From: Acinetobacter equi
Lineage (GTDB): Bacteria; Pseudomonadota; Gammaproteobacteria; Pseudomonadales; Moraxellaceae
Reading direction: 5' to 3'
Length of the DNA: 64,000 nucleotides
Assembly (NCBI RefSeq): GCF_001307195.1
Contig: NZ_CP012808.1
Coordinates: 2,294,001-2,358,000, forward strand
Part shown: positions 26,435 to 35,339 of the stretch, one piece after another
Layout: every line of letters begins with the position of its first letter
Numbering within the stretch: the stretch's first letter is position 1
Notes under the pieces: generated by a model
Told to the model about the DNA's origin: nothing
The model's database searches: none
What the model saw: only the letters and a program-made list of their open reading frames with translations
Position numbers and translations under genes: made by a program

Positions 26435-27035
26435 TTTGTTATTGTAATCTGAATCGTGGATAAGAAATTGACTTGAAAAACAGGGAAACTAGAGCCATCA
26501 GTTGAGTTACCAGACAAAACTCACAACTCTAGTCCCGATGTTTAAAAGTACCGGATTATTCTGCGGAATTAATGATTTCTTTCTTAAATTTGAAGCAATG
26601 TATTGGCAATTCCTTAAGCAAAGCCGTCATTTTTCAAGAGTCCGAGCAGCTCACTTGAGTACTCCATAAATCAATTCTATGCGGATCGTGGCTATATTAG
26701 CCAAGATTTAAAAAGTAGATTGAAAGATCAAGATATTGATTTAATTACTTATCATTGAAAGAGTATGTTGTCTGTTCAACTCTGTGTATCAGATGCATAC
26801 CAATTAACTCGGCAGAATAAGCCAACAATTCAAATTATGAAGTCATTGGCTTAAACAGGATTTGGGTTAGTTTATAAAATTTATATTATTAAAAGTATTT
26901 ATTTGATTTGATTGTAAATAAAACTAGAAATTGGAACTATTTTTGCTTAATGTAAAACTTCATGGAGTGAAATTGATTTTGGTCATTTTCATATCATGTT
27001 CATATGGTTAAATTATATTAGTAAAGGATGAATTT
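26435..27035. other. Intergenic region holding an IS982-type relic
   Basis: About 600 bases between aceI and the nitroreductase gene. The middle carries transposase fragments (see 26538-26854). The right part, about 26870-27035, is AT-rich with no gene and holds the presumed nitroreductase promoter. No intact inverted repeats could be paired. Confidence 0.6.
26538..26854 (+). pseudogene. Decayed IS982-family transposase fragment
   Basis: Translation from the ATG at 26538 reads MFKSTGLFCGINDFFLKFEA, like the N-terminus of IS982 transposases. About 120 bases later another frame reads FYADRGYISQDLKSRLKDQD then IDLITYH with a stop, the DxGY block near the IS982 catalytic region. Most of the central part is missing and there are frameshifts and stops, so the element is inactive. 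The fragment ends about the TAA at 26854. The exact family member is unknown, and the boundaries are approximate. Confidence 0.7.
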
Positions 27036-27638
27036 ATGTCAAATCAGTTTATCGATTTAATTACTCAACGTCGTACAATTTACTCAATCGGTAAAAATGT
27101 TGAACAAAGCTCAGAATATTTAACTGATTTGATTCAAAATGCAATTAAACAAAGTCCATCTTCATTTAATTCACAATCATCACGTGCTGTTATTTTATTA
27201 AATGCAGAAAGTGAAAAATTTTGGAATATTGTCAAAGAAAAACTAAAATCATATGCTAAAGATGAAGAATCTGCTGCAAAAACTTCTGCAAAAATGGATA
27301 GTTTTGCCGCAGGTGTTGGAACTGTTTTATTTTTTGAAGATTTAGATGTCGTTAAAGGATTACAGGAACAATTTCCATCATATGCTGAAAACTTCCCAAT
27401 TTGGGCAGAACATTCAACTGCAATTGCTCAATTTGCGACATGGACAGCGCTACATACAGAGGGATTGGGAGCATCTTTGCAGCACTATAATCCAATTGTT
27501 GATGAAGAAGTTCATGCGCAATGGAATATTCCTATGAACTGGAAATTACGTGCTCAACTTGTTTTCGGTTCAGTAGAAGGAGAAGCAAGAGCAAAAGATT
27601 ATATAAATGATGAAGATCGTTTTAAGATTTTTAAGTAA
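27036..27638 (+). CDS. Nitroreductase-family FMN oxidoreductase
   Basis: A 200-residue member of the nitroreductase fold: LITQRRTIYSIGKNV near the start, SPSSFNSQSSRAVIL in the flavin-contact region, and FATWTALHTEGLGASLQHYNP, typical of the fungal Hbn1/Frm2-like and bacterial YdgI-like groups. These enzymes use NAD(P)H and FMN; the native substrate is unknown. AAGGA lies 8 bases before the ATG. It stands alone with a strong terminator behind it. Confidence 0.88.
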   Translation: MSNQFIDLITQRRTIYSIGKNVEQSSEYLTDLIQNAIKQSPSSFNSQSSRAVILLNAESEKFWNIVKEKLKSYAKDEESAAKTSAKMDSFAAGVGTVLFFEDLDVVKGLQEQFPSYAENFPIWAEHSTAIAQFATWTALHTEGLGASLQHYNPIVDEEVHAQWNIPMNWKLRAQLVFGSVEGEARAKDYINDEDRFKIFK

Positions 27639-27657
27639 AGATTAAAATCGTAAAGTA

Positions 27658-27685
27658 AAAAAGATCCCTTGTTGGGGATCTTTTT
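27658..27685. terminator. Terminator after nitroreductase gene
   Basis: AAAAAGATCCC (27658-27668) pairs with GGGATCTTTTT (27675-27685). It lies between convergent genes and has A- and T-runs on both sides. Confidence 0.88.
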
Positions 27686-27707
27686 ATTTGTATCAATATT
27701 ATTTACT

Positions 27708-28916
27708 TCATGATGTTGCCTGCACTTTTAGACTAGACTTTTTCCCATGAAGAAAAAAGTAAATAATCAAACAAATAAATGCTGCAAAGCCGCTATATAA
27801 ATACAGTTGATCATAATGAATAAAGTCTAAAGCTTTACCAATAAAATAAGGTCCAAAGCCTAGACCAGCATCTAAAAATATAAAGAATGTTGATGTTGCA
27901 AAGCCCATGCGTTCCAAAGAGGCACTTTTTACAGCAATAGTTTGGCAAACAGATTGGATATTGCCATAACCGAAACCAAGTAGACTTGCACAAATTAAAA
28001 GCATTGTTGATGTTTGTGCAAAACTTAATAAAATTAAAGCAACTCCCATGATAATAAAAGCAGGATAAATAATGATATTTTCTCCTTTACGATCCATGAG
28101 AGGACCAGTAAAAGGGCGAGAAATCAAAATTGCGATCGCATACATTAAGAAAAAGAAAGAAGCTGCTTGTACTAAATTAAGTTCTTTTGCATAAAAGTTA
28201 ATAAAAGATAAAACACCTGAATAGCAGATTGCTGCTAAAAGCATAATAATGGATATCGGTAAGGCATTTATTTCAATGAAACGTGAAATAAATTTTGGCT
28301 TTGGTGTATTTAATTTATCTGAAATTTGGACTTTTGACGCATGAGGTAACTGGGGAATTTGTATAAAACAAGCAACGATTAAACAACTAACAGAAATTAA
28401 TGTTGAAAGTAAAAAGATAGCGTTATAACTTAAGTTAAACATCATCCATATAGCTAAAAAAGGGCCAATGGCTGTACCAAGTGTACTACTCATACTGTAA
28501 TAGCCAATTCCTTCACCTCTTCGTGTGGGAGGAAGAATTTGAGCAATAATTGTACCAAGGACTGAAGATGCTACGCCCATCATAAAGCCATGTGTAAAGC
28601 GCACGAAGAGTAGCATACCCAAATCTAGTGGTAAAAAGTAAAGTGCTGAGAAAAGAAGAAAGCCAGACAGACCAAGAATTAATGTAGTTTTACGACCGAA
28701 TTTTTCTAAAAATTGACCGACTAATAGTCGACCAATTAATGTTCCAACGATAAATAAGCCAGAGACTAAACCCGCATGTGCAGTTGTTGCATTTAATTCA
28801 GCAACAGCATAACCCACAATAACAACAACTAATAAATAGAAAATAAGAACTAATTGAAAATTAATGGCACTGACAAGAATAAAGTTTCTTGTCCATAAGG
28901 GGGCTTGATCAGTCAT
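27708..28916 (-). CDS. Major facilitator superfamily efflux transporter
   Basis: A 402-residue protein with 12 predicted transmembrane helices. Motif A-like sequences occur at GRLLVGQFLEKFGRKTTL between helices 2 and 3 and again at SRPFTGPLMDRKGEN in the second half. Its start overlaps the end of the marR gene by 8 bases, so it is translated with its own probable repressor. This suggests an inducible drug or aromatic-compound exporter. The substrate is not readable from the sequence. Confidence 0.9.
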   Translation of the reverse strand: MTDQAPLWTRNFILVSAINFQLVLIFYLLVVVIVGYAVAELNATTAHAGLVSGLFIVGTLIGRLLVGQFLEKFGRKTTLILGLSGFLLFSALYFLPLDLGMLLFVRFTHGFMMGVASSVLGTIIAQILPPTRRGEGIGYYSMSSTLGTAIGPFLAIWMMFNLSYNAIFLLSTLISVSCLIVACFIQIPQLPHASKVQISDKLNTPKPKFISRFIEINALPISIIMLLAAICYSGVLSFINFYAKELNLVQAASFFFLMYAIAILISRPFTGPLMDRKGENIIIYPAFIIMGVALILLSFAQTSTMLLICASLLGFGYGNIQSVCQTIAVKSASLERMGFATSTFFIFLDAGLGFGPYFIGKALDFIHYDQLYLYSGFAAFICLIIYFFLHGKKSSLKVQATS

Positions 28917-29352
28917 GAATACTACCTGATTTCGAGGTTTCTAATTTACATGTTAATTCCAATAAAAAATTATTAGTTTGATCGATTAATATGGGATCAA
29001 ATTCTTTTATGAGTTGTTCTTCTAATTGATCTACAAGTTTATAACACTTTTCAAATAACTCTTCACCGTATGGGCTAAGTGTTAATTTTTTCTGACGTTT
29101 ATCTTCAGTTTCAATTTGTTGTAGTACATTAAGTTGCATTAATACTTGTATACGTTTTGCAATAGAAGGTTTAGAAACATTTAAATATTCAGCGATTTGA
29201 ATAGAAGTACAACCCCCATGTATATTGATTGTGTATAGCACTTGCCATAAAGAATAATTAAGCTGATGAGGAAGTAATAGTACATTAATCTCATCACTCA
29301 TCATTCTTGCACAACGAAGCAATAATGAGCGGAATTTGATGGGGGTGTTCAC
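28909..29352 (-). CDS. MarR-family transcriptional regulator
   Basis: A 147-residue winged-helix protein with CTSIQIAEYLNVSKPSIAKRIQVLMQLNVLQQIETEDKRQKKLTL-like order: recognition helix about 57-70 and a DKRQKK wing at about 82-90. It is the first gene of a two-gene operon with the MFS transporter (8-base overlap) and probably represses it. The ligand is unknown. Confidence 0.9.
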   Translation of the reverse strand: MNTPIKFRSLLLRCARMMSDEINVLLLPHQLNYSLWQVLYTINIHGGCTSIQIAEYLNVSKPSIAKRIQVLMQLNVLQQIETEDKRQKKLTLSPYGEELFEKCYKLVDQLEEQLIKEFDPILIDQTNNFLLELTCKLETSKSGSIHD

Positions 29353-29554
29353 TATAGTTAACCTGGCTAACTAATAAATATTGGAACTTTACTCCAATCT
29401 TTTATCTGAAACAAGGCTTTGGATATAAAATATTTATTAGAATAGCCTAAGCAATATTGTATTTTATTCAAAGAAGTCCAACATTTTTATTCAATTTAAA
29501 ATAAAAAATAAGTTAAGATATTTATGCATCTAATATTTTAATTGAGCATTATTT

Positions 29555-29923
29555 ATGTCACAAAAAGGTCAAAAATTATCACCGTTACAAGAACTTATTG
29601 CAGAGCAAAAATTATTATGTGAAGAAGTTGGATCTGCTTACATAGAAGTTAAAGGTGATGATGTTGTTGCAGTTGCTGTGCATACATTAAATCAAGATCC
29701 AATTGTAGGTATTAGAAAACCAGTTGAAACAGAAGAAAACGTAAGTTGGTATATTTATGGTGGAGAATTACAAGAGGGTGAAGACTTTTTTGAAACAATG
29801 ACTGTAAAAAAACTTCAAGATATTATTCCAGAAGTTCTTCCATATTTAGCTTTAGATATTGGTTATCGCTTTATGATTGATGGTGATGATTATGAAGATG
29901 TTTGGAAAGAAGGTGAAGAATAA
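29555..29923 (+). CDS. Small acidic protein of unknown function (DUF2185/Imm33-like)
   Basis: A 122-residue cytoplasmic protein, strongly acidic at the C-terminus (DGDDYEDVWKEGEE). SWYIYGGELQEGEDFFETM followed by LALDIGYRFMIDGDDYEDVW recalls the DUF2185/Imm33 fold, where a W-Y/G-G pattern is followed by G-x-R-F. I consider this only a resemblance. No toxin gene is next to it. It is monocistronic and followed by a long hairpin at 29944-30002. Confidence 0.65.
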   Translation: MSQKGQKLSPLQELIAEQKLLCEEVGSAYIEVKGDDVVAVAVHTLNQDPIVGIRKPVETEENVSWYIYGGELQEGEDFFETMTVKKLQDIIPEVLPYLALDIGYRFMIDGDDYEDVWKEGEE

Positions 29924-30253
29924 ATTGAATTAAAAAGATGATCATCTACTTTATTATTTTGGTTTAAATCGCTGTCGATTTTTTCAAAATGAAAAAGTAG
30001 ATCGATTATTTATTTTCTTTAGGGTTTTGAAAGTGGATGTATAAAAAAAGATAAGTGATATATAAAATTTTAATTACTTAAAATAGATATTTAAACTTCA
30101 AACATATGTTATATATCCAATAATAATAACTATTCATGATACGACAAATAAATTCATAAGAAAAAATTGCTTTAATCGCATAAATCCCTACGAAATATTC
30201 AACAAAACAAGGTATCATAAGGCGTTTTAAAATTTGACCTTGGAGAGCCTTAA
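29924..30253. other. Intergenic region between the acidic protein and prmB
   Basis: A 330-base gap without a gene. The first part is occupied by the hairpin at 29944-30002. The remainder is AT-rich and should contain the prmB promoter. No tRNA or other RNA was recognised. Confidence 0.55.
29944..30002. repeat. Long imperfect inverted repeat (59 bases)
   Basis: The left arm (29944-29971) ends TTTAAATCG and the right arm (29976-30002) begins CGATTTTTTC. The outer ATCTACTTT (29944-29952) pairs with AAAGTAGAT (29994-30002), and the inner ATTTTG and AATCG also pair, leaving about four mismatches and a CTGT loop. It could be the terminator of the upstream gene, a small structured RNA or a small mobile-repeat relic. 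Confidence 0.7.
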
Positions 30254-31264
30254 GTGGATCGACCGACTATTAGTCCTGAACATTTGCAGGAAGCTGCTGA
30301 AAATTTAACAACCATTCGTGATTTTATTCGTTTTGGTGTTTCGGCATTACGTCAATACGATGCGCATTTAGGTCAAGGTACTGAAGATTATTTTGCTGAA
30401 AGTTCAGCATTAGTTTTACAGACTTTATCTTTAGATTGGAATGCTGATTCTGAAATTTTAGATGCCAAATTATTACCAAGTGAAGTAGCTGAATTTTTAA
30501 GCTTGTTAGAACGTCGCATTAATGAAAAAGTACCAACTTCATATTTGCTAAATTTAGCATATTTCTTTGGTAAACCTTTTTATGTTGATGAACGTGTTCT
30601 TATTCCGCGCTCACCAATTGCTGAATTAATTGAAAATCGTTTTGCGCCATATTGCTTAGGTGAAAATGGTGAAAAGGGCGCGGCAGTTAATAATTTACCT
30701 GAAAATCCCGCACCTAAAACACCACAGCGTATTTTAGATATGTGCACAGGTTCTGGCTGTATTGCTATTGCTTTAGCTTATGCATTTCCAGATGCTGAAG
30801 TTGATGCAACTGATTTATCTAAAGAAGCATTAGAAGTTGCGCAAATTAATTGTGAACATCATAACAAGCAATATCAAATTGCATTGCTTGAATCTGATCT
30901 ATTTGAAAAAATTCCTGCAGAAAATCAATATGATTTAATCGTATCGAACCCACCTTATGTGGATGCAGAAGATATGGCAGATTTACCTGAAGAATTCCAT
31001 CACGAACCAGAAATGGCATTGGCTGCTGGGCAAGATGGTTTAGATTTAGTACGTAAAATGCTCGCACAAGCTGCCGATTATTTAACTGAAGATGGCTTAA
31101 TTGTTATTGAAGTTGGAAACTCAGAGTGGGCAATGCGTCAAAACTTTCATACGGTAGATTTCTACTGGTTACAATTCCAAAAAGGTGGAACAGGCATTTT
31201 TGCATTAACAGCAGAACAATGCCGTAAATTCCGCGATTTATTCATTCAATCTGTTCAAGCATAA
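30254..31264 (+). CDS. prmB: Ribosomal protein uL3 N5-glutamine methyltransferase
   Basis: Methylates a glutamine of ribosomal protein L3 using S-adenosylmethionine. The 336-residue protein has the PrmB/HemK features: the SAM-binding [15 protein letters not shown], the acidic residue in [10 protein letters not shown], and the catalytic [11 protein letters not shown]. The N-terminal helical domain and [22 protein letters not shown] favour PrmB over PrmC. The start codon is GTG, preceded by GGAGAG 6-7 bases upstream. aroC begins 14 bases after the stop, so the two are cotranscribed, a common arrangement. Confidence 0.93.
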   Translation: MDRPTISPEHLQEAAENLTTIRDFIRFGVSALRQYDAHLGQGTEDYFAESSALVLQTLSLDWNADSEILDAKLLPSEVAEFLSLLERRINEKVPTSYLLNLAYFFGKPFYVDERVLIPRSPIAELIENRFAPYCLGENGEKGAAVNNLPENPAPKTPQRILDMCTGSGCIAIALAYAFPDAEVDATDLSKEALEVAQINCEHHNKQYQIALLESDLFEKIPAENQYDLIVSNPPYVDAEDMADLPEEFHHEPEMALAAGQDGLDLVRKMLAQAADYLTEDGLIVIEVGNSEWAMRQNFHTVDFYWLQFQKGGTGIFALTAEQCRKFRDLFIQSVQA

Positions 31265-31278
31265 AGGAGTCGTTGGAC

Positions 31279-32364
31279 ATGGCAGGCAATAGTATAGGGC
31301 AACTCTTCCGTGTAACGACTTGTGGTGAATCTCATGGTGTTGGTTTAATGGCCATTATTGATGGGGTTCCACCAGGAATTGAATTGTCTGAAGCAGATTT
31401 ACAAAAAGATTTAGATCGCCGTAAACCAGGCACATCTAAATTTGCAACTCAGCGTAAAGAACCTGATGAAGTTGAAATTATTTCTGGTGTTTTTGAGGGT
31501 AAAACAACAGGAACTTCAATTGGTTTATTGATTCGTAATACAGACCAAAAATCGAAAGATTATGGAAATATTGCGCAAACTTTTAGACCTGGTCATGCTG
31601 ACTATACTTATACTCAAAAGTATGGTTTCCGTGATTATCGTGGTGGTGGTCGCTCAAGTGCTCGTGAAACTGCAATGCGTGTAGCTGCGGGTGCAATTGC
31701 GAAAAAATATCTGTTTGAAAAATTTGGCATAGTTATTCGTGGTCATGTGACTCAAATTGGTACAGAAAAAGCAGAGAAATTGGATTGGAATGAAGTTCCA
31801 AACAATCCATTTTTCTGTGGTGATGTTGATGCAGTTCCGCGTTTTGAAGCTTTAGTTACCTCTTTACGTGAGCAAGGAACAAGCTGTGGTGCGAAACTTG
31901 AAATTATTGCTGAAAAAGTACCTGTAGGATGGGGTGAACCAGTATTTGATCGTTTAGATGCTGATATTGCTCATGCGATGATGTCGATCAATGCCGTCAA
32001 AGGCGTTGAAATTGGTGATGGTTTTGCTGTCGCAGAGCAATTTGGACATGAAACACGTGATGAATTAACAACAGATGGTTTTTTAGCGAATCATGCAGGT
32101 GGTATTTTAGGAGGTATTTCAAGTGGTCAAGACATTCGTGTTGCGATTGCGTTGAAACCAACAGCTTCTATTACAACGCCTGGTAAAACGATTAATCTTC
32201 AACGTGAAGATACAGATGTATTAACCAAAGGTCGTCATGATCCTTGTGTTGGAGTGAGAGCAACACCAATTGCTGAAGCTATGCTTGCAATTGTGTTAAT
32301 GGATCATTTTATGCGTCAACGTGCACAAAATGCTGATGTAGTCGCTCCATTTTCACCTATTTAA
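31279..32364 (+). CDS. aroC: Chorismate synthase
   Basis: Catalyses the last step of the shikimate pathway, from EPSP to chorismate, with reduced FMN. The 361-residue protein has [21 protein letters not shown] at the start, [30 protein letters not shown] in the middle and [18 protein letters not shown] near the end, the three family signatures. I take the ATG at 31279, with AGGAG nine bases upstream; the TTG at 31273 is in frame but unlikely. It is cotranscribed with prmB. Confidence 0.97.
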   Translation: MAGNSIGQLFRVTTCGESHGVGLMAIIDGVPPGIELSEADLQKDLDRRKPGTSKFATQRKEPDEVEIISGVFEGKTTGTSIGLLIRNTDQKSKDYGNIAQTFRPGHADYTYTQKYGFRDYRGGGRSSARETAMRVAAGAIAKKYLFEKFGIVIRGHVTQIGTEKAEKLDWNEVPNNPFFCGDVDAVPRFEALVTSLREQGTSCGAKLEIIAEKVPVGWGEPVFDRLDADIAHAMMSINAVKGVEIGDGFAVAEQFGHETRDELTTDGFLANHAGGILGGISSGQDIRVAIALKPTASITTPGKTINLQREDTDVLTKGRHDPCVGVRATPIAEAMLAIVLMDHFMRQRAQNADVVAPFSPI

Positions 32365-32380
32365 TTTTATTGAGCTTAAT

Positions 32381-32408
32381 AAAAAACCAGACAAGTGTCT
32401 GGTTTTTT
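32381..32408 (+). terminator. Intrinsic terminator of prmB-aroC
   Basis: AAAAAACCAGACA (32381-32393) pairs with TGTCTGGTTTTTT (32396-32408). It can act in both directions and also serves the convergent outer-membrane-protein gene. Confidence 0.92.
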
Positions 32409-32436
32409 ATGTACTATAAATACTTAATCATAAGAT

Positions 32437-33015
32437 TTAGAATTTATAACCAACTCCAACTACAAAGGAATTTAATTTTTGTTTTTTATTGCCATATTCA
32501 ATATTTGTTCCTTCATATCCAACATCAATTAAAAAGCTAGGAGTTACATTTATTTGTGCTCCAGCACCATAAGCTAATGCATTAGTCCTTTTTGTTTTTG
32601 TAGCAGTTGATGATGCTCTATTATATTGGTTTAAGGTAGAGACTGTAGCTTTAGCTTTAGCATTATGAATACCTAATCCAAGTGTACCGTATAAATTAAT
32701 ATACTCATTAACTCTATAAGTTGGACCAATCAATAGAGAAGAATATTGATGTTTATATTCAGAATTGACTTTTAAACTACCTAAAACAGTGCCATGAGTA
32801 GTAAACTGAGCATTTTGTGTTTCTGCTTTCATATAGGTTGCAGAAGTTATGAGCCCCCATTGATTATCAAATTCATGAGAATATTTAAGATTAAATCCTT
32901 TTAACGTATCTGCTTTAGCAAATTTGCCTTGTGAATATCCTAAAGAAACTGAATTACTTGCAAATACTGTTGATGAAATACAAGAAGCAAGGGCGATAAT
33001 AATTAAATTTTTCAT
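32437..33015 (-). CDS. OmpX/Ail-like outer-membrane beta-barrel protein
   Basis: A 192-residue protein with a signal peptide (MKNLIIIALASCISSTVFA-SN) and alternating amphipathic strands, beginning VSLGYSQGKFAKADTLKGFNLKYSHEF and ending FVVGVGYKF, with a terminal aromatic as in outer-membrane barrels. The eight-strand size and the GFNLKY/GVGYKF pattern match the OmpX/Ail group. A paralog of exactly the same length lies at 60836 (LGYAQSKVQDLGTIRGVNAQY...LGVGYRF). Function is unknown; Ail-like proteins often act in adhesion or serum resistance. Confidence 0.8.
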   Translation of the reverse strand: MKNLIIIALASCISSTVFASNSVSLGYSQGKFAKADTLKGFNLKYSHEFDNQWGLITSATYMKAETQNAQFTTHGTVLGSLKVNSEYKHQYSSLLIGPTYRVNEYINLYGTLGLGIHNAKAKATVSTLNQYNRASSTATKTKRTNALAYGAGAQINVTPSFLIDVGYEGTNIEYGNKKQKLNSFVVGVGYKF

Positions 33016-33719
33016 AATATTCTTTCATTAATTGAGTTGTGGTGTTTTAAATTTATTTAAACTATAAATTTTGTGGGATTCTATATTTATAAATTTTATT
33101 GGTATGTTGAATTTATTTTAATAGGTTTGTTTTAGTGTTTATTATTAATGAATTGTGAGTATTATTAATTTGTGTAATAATAATATTTTATCTTTTATGA
33201 TTTTTATTAAGTGATTTTTTTGGGATAAATATAAAATAGATTTAATTATTAATGTTTTTATTTTGAATATACTGATGATGTATTATATTTCTTTTATAAA
33301 TCAAAAAACAATCTATCTTTGACTATTTTGTTTAGATTAATGAATAGTGGTTGTTATTATAAATTATTGATATTTATTTGATTATTTTATTTTTTTGCAA
33401 TATTTTGTGCTCCATATAACCTAATTAATTTATTAACTTTTTCTGTAAGATTAATAGATCAAGATACCTAATTTATTTTAGTTTGATCAAGAAAATATTG
33501 TATTGTGGTTGATTTGTTTGTATAAGATTAATGGTTTTTTATGATTTTATTTTTATTTTTATTTTAATGAAATGGTATTTATGTTTTAAGTTTTGATTAA
33601 TGTGATTGTTGCTTTTTGTAGTGGGTTTTTAGGTTTAAATTGGTTTTTTAAGTGAATTAAAATAATTTATCATATTTTAAATATTTTGTATCTTATTTTG
33701 CATTTTTTTATTTTTATAA
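33016..33719. other. Long AT-rich intergenic region
   Basis: About 700 bases with no credible reading frame, dominated by T-rich runs. It contains the promoter of the minus-strand OmpX-like gene on its left side. No repeat, RNA or regulatory site was recognised. Confidence 0.55.
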
Positions 33720-33751
33720 AAAAAGAGCACTTTAATAAAGTGCTCTTTTTT
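33720..33751 (-). terminator. Terminator of the cyd operon
   Basis: AAAAAGAGCACTTT pairs with AAAGTGCTCTTTTT around a 3-base loop, just after ybgE. On the minus strand it ends in a U-run. Confidence 0.9.
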
Positions 33752-33761
33752 ATTTATTAAG

Positions 33762-34064
33762 TTAAGCAATAAACCAAGTATAGTATCCCCAGATCATTAA
33801 AGGCCATGCAATCCACGGACTAAATAGCCATTTCCAGAGCCAAAATCTTGGTTGAAAGCCGACACCATGAATAAATCCACCAGAGATACCAATCATGATA
33901 AGCATCATGGCACTATGACTATATTCTCCATTTGAATTTAACATTGCAGATGGATGAACCAGTAAAACAGCTGCTAAAGGAAAGGCAAGTAAACATGAAA
34001 TAAACATTCCATATTTATTTGGCTTTTTTTCTTCTGAATTTGAATTTATTGTGATGTCAGTCAT
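33762..34064 (-). CDS. ybgE: Cyd operon protein YbgE family
   Basis: A 100-residue membrane protein with about three hydrophobic segments (MFISCLLAFPLAAVLLVHPSAM, MMLIMIGISGGFIHGVGFQP, PWIAWPLMIWGYYTWF). These match the YbgE family found at the end of cytochrome bd operons; PRFWLWKWLFSPW is typical. I start it at the ATG at 34064, six bases past the cydX stop with GAGGAATAAGGAA upstream. In-frame codons further upstream would overlap cydX. It is the last gene of the operon. Confidence 0.85.
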   Translation of the reverse strand: MTDITINSNSEEKKPNKYGMFISCLLAFPLAAVLLVHPSAMLNSNGEYSHSAMMLIMIGISGGFIHGVGFQPRFWLWKWLFSPWIAWPLMIWGYYTWFIA

Positions 34065-34068
34065 TTCC

Positions 34069-34170
34069 TTATTCCTCATCAAGATCTTGATGATTTTCAA
34101 TGTATAGTGCGCTTAGAACACCAGCAAAGCACGCCATTAATACACCGAGAATCCATGTAAAATACCACAT
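34069..34170 (-). CDS. cydX: Cytochrome bd oxidase small subunit CydX
   Basis: A 33-residue single-pass membrane protein reading MWYFTWILGVLMACFAGVLS then ALYIENHQDLDEE. This matches CydX (N-terminal MWYFxWxLG and an acidic tail), which stabilises the heme groups of CydAB. It lies 23 bases after the cydB stop, directly before ybgE. It is short enough that gene callers can miss it. Start ATG at 34170, with GGGGAGAATAAATT upstream supplying a ribosome-binding site. Confidence 0.93.
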   Translation of the reverse strand: MWYFTWILGVLMACFAGVLSALYIENHQDLDEE

Positions 34171-34193
34171 AATTTATTCTCCCCAACAATACC

Positions 34194-35339
34194 TTAGTAA
34201 AGGCTATGTGAATTTTCTTCAATATGTTTATTGGTAATAACACCCCACATTTTGTAGTAACACCAAAATGTGTATGCCAATATGATTGGAACAAAAATAC
34301 ACGCAGCAACTGTCATTACTGTCAAAGTATTCTGGCTAGAAACAGCATCCCACATTGTTAAGCTCGATACAGGATCAATACTTGAAGGCATAAGGAATGG
34401 GAATAATGAGAATCCAGCCGTTAAAATTGTACCTACAATTGCTAAAGATGAACCTAAGAATGTAAGTCCTGCTTTTACTTTACTAGCTGAAGCAATCACA
34501 ATAAGTGAACCTAATATTGCAACAACAGGAGCAGCGATTGTAATTGGGTAAAGGGTATAGTTATTCATCCAACCTGGATTGGCATTTGTAATCACTTCTT
34601 TTGCCAGTGGATTTGCGATACCGTTAATATCGAATGGCTGTTGCAAGGTATAACCTTGAATTCCACCAAAGTATAACCATGCACCAGCAGCTAAGAAGCA
34701 AATTAAATATACAACACCCATCAGTTGAGCAGCTTTCGATGCCCGTTTTTTTAATTCACCATCAGTTCTTAACATTAACCATGCACCACCATGAGCACAT
34801 AGCATAGATAAACTGACAATACCGCAAATTAAGGCAAATGGATTAAGTAGCGCAAAGAAACTACCTTCATAGAAAGAACGCAATGTTGAGTCTAGGTGAA
34901 ATGGAACACCTAAGAACATATTGCCGAAAGCAACGCCAAATACTAATGCTGGTACTGCACCACCAATAGCAAGACCACAATCCCATGAATTACGCCATTT
35001 TGTATTTTCAAGTTTAGATCGGTAATCAAATCCAACAGGTCGTAAAAACAAGGCGAATAGGACTAATAATAAGGCCCAATACATTCCAGAGAATGCTGTT
35101 GCATAAACTAAAGGCCATGCAGCAAATAGGGCACCACCAGCTGTGATAAACCAAACTTGGTTACCATCCCAGTGAGGTGCAATGGTATTGATTGCCGCAC
35201 GGCGCTCTTCATCTGTTTTACCAACAAAAGGCATAAGTGCCATAGAGCCCATGTCGAAACCATCAGTTAATGCAAAACCTATAAGGAGAACACCAACCAA
35301 TACCCACCAAATTATTTTGAGAATTTCATATTCGATCAT
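34194..35339 (-). CDS. cydB: Cytochrome bd ubiquinol oxidase subunit II
   Basis: A 381-residue membrane subunit of the bd quinol oxidase. Seen: the N-terminal [25 protein letters not shown], then [27 protein letters not shown] and [10 protein letters not shown], with eight or nine transmembrane segments. Length equals that of E. coli CydB. The start overlaps the cydA stop by four bases (ATGA), so translation is coupled. It works with CydA in the inner membrane to reduce oxygen without pumping protons. Confidence 0.97.
   Translation of the reverse strand: MIEYEILKIIWWVLVGVLLIGFALTDGFDMGSMALMPFVGKTDEERRAAINTIAPHWDGNQVWFITAGGALFAAWPLVYATAFSGMYWALLLVLFALFLRPVGFDYRSKLENTKWRNSWDCGLAIGGAVPALVFGVAFGNMFLGVPFHLDSTLRSFYEGSFFALLNPFALICGIVSLSMLCAHGGAWLMLRTDGELKKRASKAAQLMGVVYLICFLAAGAWLYFGGIQGYTLQQPFDINGIANPLAKEVITNANPGWMNNYTLYPITIAAPVVAILGSLIVIASASKVKAGLTFLGSSLAIVGTILTAGFSLFPFLMPSSIDPVSSLTMWDAVSSQNTLTVMTVAACIFVPIILAYTFWCYYKMWGVITNKHIEENSHSLY

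Noticed and set aside
34097..34309. 70-codon minus-strand frame across the cydB-cydX junction
   Set aside because: Different frame from CydX and CydB and without a membrane pattern like either; the 33-codon CydX explains the region.
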